Of a stretch of DNA of 27,500 nt, positions 9,289 through 18,900 are shown piece after piece. Every line of letters begins with the position of its first letter. Position 1 is the first letter of the stretch. The notes under the pieces are model-generated. The model was not told the DNA's origin and made no database searches. It saw only the letters and a list, made by a program, of their open reading frames with translations. Origin of the DNA: Prorocentrum cordatum (lineage: Eukaryota > Sar > Dinophyceae > Prorocentrales > Prorocentraceae); the NCBI GenBank assembly GCA_963575745.1, contig CAUYUJ010020186.1:20001-47500 (forward strand). Direction: 5' to 3'. Both the position numbers and the translations under genes were made by a program.

Positions 9289-10411
9289 GGCAACGGTCGA
9301 TGCCTGACTATGTCTCCTCCCCCTCCTCCTCTAGCTGTTTCTACTCGTACTCTGCCCCGCGCTCTCGGTCGGAGGTGAGTCGTTCGGACCCCTTGATTCT
9401 CGGTTGGAGGTGAGTCAGTCGTTTGGGCCCCTTGGGCCCGAACGACTCACCTCCCGACCCGGGGCCGAGGGGCCCGAACGACCCACTTTCGACAGAGAAC
9501 GCCCCCTCCTCCCCCTCCCCCTCCTCCTCCTGATATCATTTTTATCCTTCTTCTTTCTCCTCCTCGCACTCCCCCCGAGGCTCGTCCCAGTGGCGACTTT
9601 TGAATGGGGTGTGTAATTCATGGCAGCTAGGACTGCTGCGGCCATCCATAACCCCCCGCCCCACGCTACTGTGTCACGCTACTCTTGTCTCGGGGGGTCG
9701 CCTCGTCGTCCGCGCAGTTTCAGCTGCCATGGGGCGTCTCTGCGCCCGCAGAGATGCGTCGGGGAACGCCCCCCGCTGTCGCCCTGTCAGGTTGGGTTGC
9801 GGACGGGCGGCGGCGCTCGAAGGCCAGTGCGCGAAGTGCCAGCACTCGCGAGCCACTGCCCGAACACGCGCGCGCATGCACTCTCAATGAGTCGAACGCG
9901 CACGCACGCGCGCGCACGCCCTCACGCACGGGCATTGCATGCGCCTAGGCGGCTTGCTGACATCAGACATCTTCGCCAGGGGTTTGGCAGAGCTGTGAGA
10001 AAACGCCCCCCCCTCCTCCATCTGCCCCCCGCCGCCCCGCCCTGGCCGGCGAAGGGGCAACTTCGGCTCGCCTCCCGGGGCGGCGAGGAGCAGGGCACGG
10101 GCGAGGGGGGATGGGGTGGGCGAAGAATTGGAGACAGAGGGGCAGCATAAGGATGATGAATATCAAAGAGCTCTCGAATCGAGCGGCACGCCGCCCGTCC
10201 AAGCGTCGGCCCGTCGGGTGCTCGAGTTGGCCTAGTGCCTTATTCCTCCTCCTCCCCCTCCTCCTCCCCGCCCCCCCCCTCCTCTTCCCCCCCCCCTCCC
10301 GCTCCCCCCCCCTGCTGCCCTTCCACGCCTGCTCAACTTTGGCGCCTCTCCGCACCCGAGCGTCTCTGACGGGCGATGCTTTCCCTGGCTAGGCTTGCTG
10401 AGGACTCGGCG
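9289..10411. other. Intergenic region with dispersed GGGCCCGAACGACTC motif
   Basis: At 9365-9490 GTCGGAGGTGAGTCGTTCGG is followed by its inverted counterpart (GGGCCCGAACGACTCACC near 9443) and a second GGGCCCGAACGAC near 9467, giving a strong potential hairpin. The rest is pyrimidine-rich (9500-9560, 10245-10315) or CG-repeat-like (9865-9950). No gene with convincing composition was found. Confidence 0.5.

Positions 10412-10501
<90 letters not shown>
10412..10501 (+). repeat. Perfect (TAC)30 microsatellite
   Basis: Thirty uninterrupted TAC units. Perfect purity over 90 bases indicates recent expansion. It lies about 80 bp upstream of the SL relic and the transposase-like gene. Confidence 0.98.
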
Positions 10502-10578
10502 GCACGCAGATGTTAGGGTTCTTCCTGGGTCCTCGGGGGTCGGATCAGCCAGTTACGTAAACCAGGGGACCTGCGTTT

Positions 10579-10600
10579 TCCGTAGCCGTTTTGGCTCAAG
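10579..10600 (+). other. Spliced-leader relic
   Basis: This 22-base segment matches the conserved dinoflagellate spliced leader at 21 of 22 positions; the only change is G for A at 10588. It ends in GGCTCAAG at 10593-10600, just as the leader does before its splice junction, and lies 48 bases upstream of the ATG at 10649. The SL is normally added only to mRNA by trans-splicing, so a genomic copy in this position is the hallmark of an mRNA copied back into DNA. Confidence 0.9.
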
Positions 10601-10648
10601 CTCGCTAGTCTGCAAACTTTGGAATGAACGTTAGCTCTGCTCGGCACG

Positions 10649-12415
10649 ATGGACCCTGGTGACGGCGAGGATCTGTTATCGGAAGACGAGCTGGAGCTTG
10701 AATTGTTGTGCCTGATTGGCGAGGGTGCTGGGTCGGTGTCTCGTCTGTTGCGCATCGCAAAAGCCATTGTGCGGAACTGCCAAGGCGTCCCCAGTCACGT
10801 GTGCGATATTGCCAGGATCGCCCATGGCAGTCACTGCGAGCGGGACCTGCATCGCTGGGTGCAGAGGCAGAATTGGCGCTGCCTGATGCCCGATCTCTTT
10901 GAGTTTCGTATTCCTGTTACCTACGACGGCTTGCACCTCGACGAGGCGGTGCATGCGTGTCTTCTTCCCCATGAGCTGTTCGGCTCTCTGTATACACACG
11001 GGCGCGAACTTTGGCAACGCATGTTTACCGGCGGGCCTGGGGAGCTGGCTGAATTTTGGGCTAAATCTCAAACGTCCGATTGGTTTCGGAAACATCCCGT
11101 CCGTGAGGTTGGTCACGACCCGCTGCACGCGATACCGTATGGGATCTACGGCGACGACGCTGGCGTTTACCAGAACGAGAAAATCTTAGTTCTCTTGTGG
11201 GGGGGCGTTGTGGAGAACCATCCAACTCTCATCAGCAGGCTGCTTTTCACTGCCGTGGCGTACTCCCGCGCAGTTCCTCACATCACGTTGCCTGCAATTT
11301 ACAAAGTTTGGAAATGGAGTTTAACGTGGTTGGCAATTGGGGAGTACCCCGACGTTGACCATGATGGCCGCAGGTTCGGACCAGGGTATTACCCTGATCG
11401 CGCGCGTTTGGCGGGCAATCGGATAGCAGGTGATTTCGTCGGAGTGTTCTCAGAGATGCGCGGTGATTGGAAATATCTGGTCGAATCGTTGCGATTGAAA
11501 CAACACTATGGTGCCAATGCTTGTTGTCATCTTTGCAGGGCCCACAAACACCGAGAACGACATTTGTTCACGCAATTTAAGCGTGACTCGGTATTGCGTG
11601 GAAGGCTAACGACGCATGAAGAGTTCATGAGGGACGCTGGCCCAGATCGGTGCCCGTTGCTGGAGATACCAGGTTTTCACGTGTGGAGGGTGTGGGTGGA
11701 CGCAGCCCACAATCTCGACTTGGGCCAGTACCAATATTCGGCTGCTTCTTGCCTGGCGGAATTGGTGGCTGAAGGCGTCTGGGTGGCAGGTACCATCAGA
11801 GAGCGATGGAGGCTAGCTTACGCCGACCACAAGGCGTGGTGCCAAGCCCGCCACCTCGAACCGCCGCCGCGTTTCGATCACAAAAAGATCCATAAACACG
11901 CACAGAAACTTGTATTTTCTCAACTTTCTGCGAAAGGTACAAAGATGAGATACATCATGGAATGGTTGCGGGATGTTTGCGCCCGGCCTGGGGTATCCGA
12001 TACAATGTACAAACAGGTTCGGCACTGCATGTTTCACAACATATGTATTTACGAGCGCATTTACTCGGACCAGGGGCGTTTCTTGGAGCCAGCGGCGCTG
12101 GCAGAATCGCAAGAGGCCATGGAACGTTCGCTCGTGTGCCTCAACGCTCTGTGCAACATCAATGTCGCGTGCAATCTTCAATATTACCACATTGTTCCCA
12201 AAGCTCACATGTCAAGTCACTTGGCATACGATTTCGCCCCTCAGGCGAACCCGCGCAAAACACAGGCATACACAGACGAAGACATGGTAGGCCGCACGAA
12301 AAGAATCATTCAGCGATGCCATGGCGCAACAGCTGGAGTGCGCGGCGTGATGCGCTATGTCATATGTGCAGGCGTTCGCTGGTACAGAGAACTGTTTGCA
12401 CTGCGTTTCAGGTGA
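10649..12415 (+). CDS. Intronless transposase-like protein (RNase H-fold/TNP2- or KDZ-like), SL-tagged retrocopy
   Basis: 588 residues from ATG 10649 to TGA 12413-12415, with no introns or frame breaks. Features resemble large DDE-type transposases: an acidic motif YGIYGDDAGVY at about 164-174; AGDFVGVFSEMRGDWKYL at about 260-277; a Cys cluster CCHLCRAHK at 292-300; VDAAHNLDLGQ at 350-360; a His pair HMSSHL at 520-525; and DEDMVGRTKRI near 543-553. The spacing recalls TNP2/CACTA or KDZ transposases, but I cannot assign the family firmly. The region is clearly less GC-rich than its surroundings and has no triplet tracts. With the SL relic just upstream, it is best read as a reverse-transcribed mRNA copy. 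It may still be functional, as the frame is intact. Terminal inverted repeats and a poly-A tail were not seen. Confidence 0.5.
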   Translation: MDPGDGEDLLSEDELELELLCLIGEGAGSVSRLLRIAKAIVRNCQGVPSHVCDIARIAHGSHCERDLHRWVQRQNWRCLMPDLFEFRIPVTYDGLHLDEAVHACLLPHELFGSLYTHGRELWQRMFTGGPGELAEFWAKSQTSDWFRKHPVREVGHDPLHAIPYGIYGDDAGVYQNEKILVLLWGGVVENHPTLISRLLFTAVAYSRAVPHITLPAIYKVWKWSLTWLAIGEYPDVDHDGRRFGPGYYPDRARLAGNRIAGDFVGVFSEMRGDWKYLVESLRLKQHYGANACCHLCRAHKHRERHLFTQFKRDSVLRGRLTTHEEFMRDAGPDRCPLLEIPGFHVWRVWVDAAHNLDLGQYQYSAASCLAELVAEGVWVAGTIRERWRLAYADHKAWCQARHLEPPPRFDHKKIHKHAQKLVFSQLSAKGTKMRYIMEWLRDVCARPGVSDTMYKQVRHCMFHNICIYERIYSDQGRFLEPAALAESQEAMERSLVCLNALCNINVACNLQYYHIVPKAHMSSHLAYDFAPQANPRKTQAYTDEDMVGRTKRIIQRCHGATAGVRGVMRYVICAGVRWYRELFALRFR

Positions 12416-12573
12416 ACCCTTCTTGCCGCGTCTCAAAACATATCAAATGCGAGCAGCGTGGACCCCAAACACTGAGTCACAAGACGCGCCACGGGCGTGG
12501 CGAACCCTCGAAGGGGCACCCCAATCCCTTTGGAACCTGGCCAAGAAATCATAAGTGCAAGCACTTTTTGGGG
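12416..12573. other. 3' flank of transposase-like gene
   Basis: No poly-A tract or clear target-site repeat follows the stop. The stretch is AT-balanced at first, like the gene, and becomes GC-rich after about 12485, which may mark the end of the retrocopied segment. Confidence 0.3.
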
Positions 12574-12675
12574 AAGGGCGCGCAAAGAGAGATGGGGGTT
12601 GGGCGGGGGCAAGAGAAGAGGGAAGGGCGTGCAAAGAGAAGAGGGAAGGGCGTGCAAAGAGAGAGAAGGGCGCGC
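12574..12675. repeat. Minisatellite of about 22 bp, purine-rich
   Basis: About four imperfect copies of GAAGGGCGTGCAAAGAGA with a short AGAG spacer; the first copy is expanded by a G-rich insert. Not obviously coding. Confidence 0.75.
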
Positions 12676-12799
12676 CGTTGTTGTCGTGCCAGTCCCGGGA
12701 GTTTCTTCGCCTCCCCTGGCCGCGCGCCTGCCCTTCCCTGGGCCCTGCCCTGCACTGCTGGCGGAAATTGTAATTTGTTTCTAGAAACATATTTTCCAC

Positions 12800-12814
12800 C
12801 CGACGACGACGACG

Positions 12815-12861
<47 letters not shown>

Positions 12862-12874
12862 CACGACCACGACC

Positions 12875-12908
<34 letters not shown>

Positions 12909-12918
12909 TCACGATCAC

Positions 12919-12950
<32 letters not shown>

Positions 12951-12964
12951 CGACGACGACGACG
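12800..12964. repeat. GAC triplet tract with CCACGA interruptions
   Basis: Nearly continuous GAC triplets, with a central block of CACGAC hexamers at about 12860-12920. Translation would give poly-Asp with Asp-His repeats, but there is no supported gene around it. Confidence 0.9.
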
Positions 12965-13049
12965 GGATCGAGGAGGAGGACGGAGCTTTCTGGGCCCGCT
13001 CCCGCGAGCTTCCTCCTACGGCGGCGCCTCGCGCCGCTGCGCCGCGCCC

Positions 13050-13215
13050 CCGGGCCCCCCTTCCCCCCCCCCTTCCTCTTCCCCCCCCTCCCTCTCCTCT
13101 TCCTCCTCCTCCTCCTCCTCCTTCTGCTCCTCCTCCTCCTCCTCCCCCTCCTCCTCCTCCTCCTCCTCCTCCCCCTCCTCCTCCTCCTCCTCCTCCTCCT
13201 CCTTCTCCTCCATTC
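13050..13215. repeat. CCT triplet tract
   Basis: C-rich then CCT/CTC triplets, of the same type as the introns of the neighbouring genes. No exon with convincing composition was found on either side, so it is recorded only as a tract. Confidence 0.85.
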
Positions 13216-13519
13216 ATTTACCTTATGAATCACTCGTCCCCGTCGCGCCCCGAGGCCAGTCCGAAGGGCGGGCCGAGCGTTGCGCTTGAGACTTGCGTAC
13301 TCCAGATTTCGCAATAATGGGGGGGGGGGTATCATTTCGGGGGGGGTGGTCTCTTCCAGGCTATCTTGGAGGGCCTGCGGGGTCTGGGGGCGATGCTTTG
13401 GAGGGTTCTCCCACGGGGGGGGTCTGAAATGGCTTGTCTTGGAGGGTCCAGACCCCCTCCCTTTTATATTAGTAAATCTGGAGTACCAATTTTGTGCTCG
13501 AAGTTTAAACATCGGGGGC

Positions 13520-13920
13520 CGTTTTACAAACGGAGGGCGGGTGGCTTTCGAAATGTGGTTCTCGCCTTAGTGCCGCTCACATTGGTTTCAACATCTTGCA
13601 AGGGCTTCACGGATGGAGGGCGGGCGATTTTCAAAATGTGCCCATCGCTCTAGCGCCGCGCACATTTGTTCCAAACTTTTGCAAGCATTCTCACGGATTG
13701 GGGGCGGTGCCTTTCGAACATGCGGTTCTCGGTCTAGTGCCGCGCGCATTCGCTTCAACATTCTGCAAGAGCTTCACGGATTGAGGGCGTGTCCTTTTCA
13801 GAATGTGGTCCCCGCCTCAACGCCGCTCTGATTCGTTTCGACATGTCGCAAGAGCTTCGCGGATTGAGGGCAGGGCCGCGCGCGTTCGCTTCAAAAGTTG
13901 GCAAGGTTTTCATGGGCTCA
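13520..13920. repeat. Degenerate tandem repeat of about 83 bp
   Basis: GCAAG followed by a CTTCACGGAT-like stretch recurs at 13599, 13681, 13765 and 13848 (spacing 82-84), with a truncated copy near 13901. Each unit includes TTTTCAAAATGTG-like and GCCGCGC(A/G)CATT-like parts. Units have stops in several frames, so it is non-coding. The preceding 13310-13520 is G-rich and may hold older units. Confidence 0.75.
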
Positions 13921-14049
13921 CGGTGAACCAGAAACGGTGTTTCGGAACGGTGCAGGACTGTCAGGGCGCAGCAAGAGGCACGCGTGCCAAGGAGCCCACA
14001 ATCACGGATGGGCGATGGAGATGGCGCCAACTTGTGATAGTTCCGGGAG

Positions 14050-14610
14050 AATTACACGTCAACTTTTCTATGTGGACAATGCAGAAAGCCAGCGCGCGCG
14101 CGGGTGACCATGGTCACCCGCGCGTGCTGGTGACGCGTGTCGCCGTCGGCCTCCTTAAAGAGCCACAGAAATCTTGAATTCAGTTTTTGGAATTACACGT
14201 CATTCTTCTATTGTGGACAATGCAGAAACCAACGCGCACGCGCGCGCGCGCGGGTGACCATGGTCACCCGCGCGCGCGGGTGACACGTGTGACCGTCGGC
14301 CTCCTTAAAGAGCCACAGACATTTTGAATTCAGTTTTTGAAATTGCATGTTCACTTTTCTATTGTGGACAATGCAGAAAACCAACGCGCGCGCGTGCGGG
14401 TGACACGCGTGTCGCCGTCGGCCTCCTTAAAGATCCACGGAAATTTTGAATTCAGTTTTTGGAATTACACGTCATTTTTCTATTGTGGACAATGCAGAAA
14501 CCAACGCGCACGCGCGCGCGCGGGTGACCATGGTCACCCGCGCGCGCGGGTGACACGTGTGGCCGTCGGCCTCCTTAAAGATCCACGGAAATTTTGAATT
14601 CAATTTTTGG
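14050..14610. repeat. Satellite (122-150 bp unit) with perfect CG palindromes, left block
   Basis: Four units are marked by CGTCGGCCTCCTTAAAG at 14144, 14294, 14416 and 14564 (spacing 150, 122, 148). A unit includes TCTATTGTGGACAATGCAG, a CG-rich palindrome, the CTCCTTAAAGA segment and TTTTGAATTCAGTTTTTGGA. Palindromes with core GGGTGACCATGGTCACCC span 14097-14124 (28 bp), 14243-14278 (36 bp) and 14513-14548 (36 bp). The 122-bp unit lacks the palindrome, which accounts for its shorter length. Confidence 0.85.
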
Positions 14611-14863
14611 AATTACATGTAAACTTACAGTTCAACTATCACGTGCATGGACCGCAATGCAGAAAACCAAACTCGCTCCAGCGCGGGTGATCAGTCCGAT
14701 CGACGCTGAAGCGAAAACAGTGTGCTCTGGAACCGCTCCGCCAGAGCACGTTGAAACTAAACGCGTTATACCGGTCTCTCTCTGTTGCTGCCTGCAGCTC
14801 TTCTTAAAGCGGGCTGTGGCCTACAGCCTCGCGCCAGCTCCCTCCGTCGCCTGCGGGAGCTTC

Positions 14864-15970
14864 TCAACCCCGCGACACTTCTGGCAGGGGCACGAACCGA
14901 GGCTGAGAACGATGCCTCGCATACGTGCAAGGGCCCTGACTGCCCTTCTCCTCGCAGCTCTTGGGTGCTGGCTCCACCTGCACGCCTGTGTCTCGAAGGC
15001 ATACGGTCACCTCACGGCGCTCCTCGCAGCGCTCCTTCAGCACGTGCCTCTCGATGAGCACGCCCGTCGCAATCCCAATGAAGATCAGGATGACCATCAT
15101 GAACGCGGTGAGCTGCATGCCACCGCCCTGCGACACGCTCGCGCCTGCCGCGCAGGCGACCTCCACGACCGTACCCTGGGCCCCCGTGCTGGGCTCCATG
15201 TACGACGTGCCGTTGGCGGTCCGCGCTGCCGCGAACAGCAGCAGCGTCGCCAAGACCTGGCTGGCCTCGTCCGTCCCGAAGCCAGCGATCTTCCTGCTCA
15301 CGATCCCGAGGTTCCTCATGCAGGCCTGCAGCGCCTCCTGCTCCAGTGGCTTCGTGCCTGCATCACTCGGGTTCTTCTTGCCGTCCACTCTCTCAACCTC
15401 GAACTGCTTCTCCCTCAGCGCCTGCTGGTGCCAAAGGTACCTGGTCTGTAGATGCCGTACACGCCCGCAGCCTACTCTGTGGATCATCCCGCGGGCCGCG
15501 TCCGAGTCCGTGCGAATGATCAGCCTCACGTCTGCTGGCACACCAGCTCCGAGCTCAGCGATCTCGAGCATCACCTGCTTGACTGTGATGCCGCGTGCTG
15601 CCGCCGAGCCGATGGCGTAGAACTCCGACTCTGCGCTGCTGAGTGCAACAGCGCCCTGCGTGATGCTCCAGCTCTCGATGAGATGACCAGCGCCAGGATC
15701 TCCGACCTGGATGGTCCCCGCCGACGTGCTCTTGCATGTCTGTACGTCGCCGCTCCAGTCGCCGTCGGAGTAGACCACCACGTCCGTCCACTTCTCCTGG
15801 TAGAGGAACTCGATCCCGACGTCGTGCGTCCCCGCGAGGTAGCGTGCCAACCTCCTGAGTCGCATCATGCTCAGACGCGTCGGATGTGCCATATCCGACG
15901 CCAGCTGCTTGGTGGCGAACTGGATGTCGAAGCGGTCTGGCCCGATGTACATGCAGATGCCCGTGCCTGC
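14864..15970 (-). CDS. Copia RT C-terminus and RNase H with membrane-spanning C-terminal extension (shifted frame)
   Basis: This frame continues the polyprotein directly after the frameshift near 15971, where one extra base separates the two frames. Counting from Met at 15952: the RT thumb region (MYIGPDRFDIQFATKQLASD) at 1-45; RNase H residues D63 (YSDGDW), E108 (SSAESEF), D149 (RTDSDA) and D197 (NPSDAGTKPL). After the usual end of a Copia RNase H come about 160 more residues with a clear hydrophobic helix at 281-300 (LTAFMMVILIFIGIATGVLI) and a charged tail of about 60 residues. The tail is unusual for Copia and could anchor the protein in a membrane. A recent disabling mutation or assembly error explains the frameshift better than programmed shifting, as no slippery site is apparent. 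Confidence 0.8.
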   Translation of the reverse strand, partial: AGTGICMYIGPDRFDIQFATKQLASDMAHPTRLSMMRLRRLARYLAGTHDVGIEFLYQEKWTDVVVYSDGDWSGDVQTCKSTSAGTIQVGDPGAGHLIESWSITQGAVALSSAESEFYAIGSAAARGITVKQVMLEIAELGAGVPADVRLIIRTDSDAARGMIHRVGCGRVRHLQTRYLWHQQALREKQFEVERVDGKKNPSDAGTKPLEQEALQACMRNLGIVSRKIAGFGTDEASQVLATLLLFAAARTANGTSYMEPSTGAQGTVVEVACAAGASVSQGGGMQLTAFMMVILIFIGIATGVLIERHVLKERCEERREVTVCLRDTGVQVEPAPKSCEEKGSQGPCTYARHRSQPRFVPLPEVSRG

Positions 15971-18900
15971 AGTAGATCGCCTTCTCGGTCCGCTTCAGCT
16001 CCTCCAGGGCATCCCTCGCGTTCTTGCCAGTCGCTCGGCTGACAGGCGTCGGGGAAGGCTTTACATTCTTCAGGTCCAGCAACGTGCTCAGGTTCTCGAA
16101 GTGCTTCGGGTCAGGCAGCAGCATGAACCCCTTCGCGTTCCAAAGTAGAAGCCGTCGTAGCACCAGGCCTTGCTCTTCAGCGGCTGGACAAACTCTCGGG
16201 AGGATCTTGGCCTTGAAGCTGCCCGTGATCATTGCGTCCACCTTGTCCAGCTCGTGCGGCTCGCCCTCGGTGTAGAAGTCATCCCCGTGGAAGCCTGACA
16301 GGCAGTCCCACTCGCTGTGGTACGCCAAGCAGGGGACCGTCGACAAGATGTTCCAGCCGTGCTCTCGGTACGTGTCACGCACCAGCTGCTGGAAGTCCGC
16401 GCTCGACTCACGCATCCCGTACAGCGCCTTACTCACCAGCCAGAGCCAGTCGGGGCAGTTCAGCTCCTTCGGAGGCTCGGCCCACACGGGCTCCTTCAGT
16501 TCAGCGTGGAAGAAGGCCACCGAGATGTCGTGAGCTGCGAGCTGCCTCGAGTTGCCTCTCGACGCCAACCTCGAGATTACCAGCTTCAGCGCCCATGTCG
16601 GTGGTGTCCCCGCGTAGTGCTCTGGCGCAAAGACGCCTCCTGCGAAGTCACGCGCGACGATCCGCGATCGCACGCAGTCTGGCCCCTTCCTGGTGTGGAA
16701 GAGCTTGGTGGAGATCACCCTCTCGCCAGCTGGCTTCTCGCTGCGCTTCTTCCAGACCATCACCTCGAACTCGTCCATCTCGTCGAGCTCGCGCTTCACG
16801 CCCTGCAGCACCAGCTCCTTCGGCAGCACCTCGCCCGTGAACTGGTCGTGGAAGCTCCCCGCGAACAGCTCCCCGTCGAAGGTTGGAGGTGAGACCTCCT
16901 CCTCGCAGAGCGCTCCGAGAGTCATGGGTTCACCGTCTGGGTCAGTGTCCATGGGCGCAGCAGGAACCACCTCGATCACTGGCCTCTTTCTTGCTGGCTC
17001 AGCTGCTTCAGCATCTCTCTCTCTCTTCGGTGCTGCGGCTGCTGGCAGTTGTAGTCCTGGAGGTGGACTTATCTCCTGCTGCGGTGCGGGAGCTGCTTGT
17101 TGTGGTACTGGCTTCGCAGCCTCGGCGCCTGCGGCACCCACAGCTGGCTGCAGCTGGATCGGCTGCTCCGCCTTCGCCTTGAAGATCTCCTCGAACCGAG
17201 CCCTGCACGCCACCGTGTGCACGCTGGACAGCCCCAGACAAGCTGGGCAGTCTGGGCTCTCGCCGTGCTCCTGGATCAGGGCACGCGAGATGTACCTCCT
17301 TCTCGTACTCACCACCGGTGTCTCCGTCGTAGGCGCTCTCGGGTTCCAGGGCACACCGATGAACGTCCTGAACTCCTCCTGGACCCACCGCTCGCTGTCG
17401 TCGCGCCTCCTGAACGTCCTGCTGAACTCGACCCCTCGCGCCGTGCCCACGATGACCTCATCACTCTCGTCCCTCCGCCCGAGGAACACTCCTGTGGCCC
17501 AGCGCGGGTCGAGCTTCGACTGGTCCTTGCGGATCAGCTTGAAGTCCACAGTCTCGCCCACACACTCCACGGGCGACGCGAACTCCTTGCCCTTGATCGT
17601 CGCCCAAGCGCTCCTTCCGTCGCTCTTCGTGACGAACCTCGTGAGGACGTAGGCCGCATGCCTGACCAGCCACGGCAGGACCACCGACTGACTCGTCACC
17701 TTGGTCTTGAACTTCTCCTCGATGACGGCCACGTACGTGCGGGTGAGTGACTCCACTCTACGCACCACGGCCTCGATCACGCCGTTCGCCTTGCTGTCGT
17801 GCTTCGTGGACTTCTCGACTGTCGTGCGGTGGTGCTCCACCCGACGTCGGCGTAGCTCGCCTAGCAGTGCCTGGATGGCGGGCTCCTGGTCCGCCCTCAG
17901 GACGACCTCTCCAACACCCCATGCCTCGAGGTGGAAGAGTACGAACTCCACTGCAACGTCGTCAACTCCCTTCTTCGACACCTGCGTGGCTCCAATAGCG
18001 CCTGGAGGCCTCAGCACGATGACTAGTATCGTCGCCTTCTGCAGCTCGCCCTCCCGCGCTAGGAAGCAGTAGTCCAGCGCGAGCTTCGCGACGGTCGAGA
18101 CGGACTCCTGACTCCTGTGCTGATCCTCGGTCGCCTGGCCCGTCAAGCAGTACCTGCACCAGGCACGGAATGGACAGTGAGTGACCTCGTGCTTTGCCCT
18201 CTCGTCTGCGCTCGGCCAGACCGCTACCTTCTTGGTGGTCGCGCTCCTGGCCTCCTCGCTGTCCTCGAGCTCTAGCTTGGGCCGTCCGCCAACGTGCTTC
18301 GGCTCGTCACTCTTCTCCGTCGTCGGGCACAGCTCGCCAGTCGAGCACCGACGAGCTCGGATGACGAAGATGCCGTTCTTCCGCTTCAGCTCGATGGACT
18401 TGCCCTTGCCGATGTTGTCCTTCACGTGGCTCGCCAAGTCCTTCGCCTGCTCGGGCTTCACGATGTAGCTGCCTCCGTCGTACAGCCACACACCGTAGCC
18501 CGCATCAACTGCAGAACTCGCTGCCATGATCGGCTTGCGCACCCCTTTGGCCTCGAACTTCACTGTCAGCGGCTCGCCAGAGTTCTGGTCCGTCATGCTC
18601 ACCTCCTTCTTCCCGTAGTGCTTAAGCTCGTTGCCGTCGGCCTGGTAGAGCACCGTCCCACGGCACTCCTTGATGGCCACCTCGGGCGCCCACGAAGGTG
18701 GGCAGACGCTCCTTGCAGCACACGTGTCAAAGAGCAGGTCGAAGTCGGCGCCCTCGAGGGCGCAGCAGTAACCCGTCTCGATCTCGTTGGAGTTCTCGCC
18801 CTCCATCAGCGCGAATACGAAGCCATCCTGCTCGTCGTAGTAGTAGCCGTCGTCGGACAGAGCCGTCAACGCCGCCGTGTCGCCATTCTCGCTCCCGAGG

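Noticed and set aside
9620-10150. Open frame of 176 codons on the plus strand
   Set aside because: Arg/Ala/His-rich composition from CG repeats; no recognisable segment and overlapping frames are equally open.
11962-13317. Open frame of 451 codons overlapping the transposase-like gene
   Set aside because: It reads the transposase-like gene out of frame and then continues through GAC and CCT tracts.
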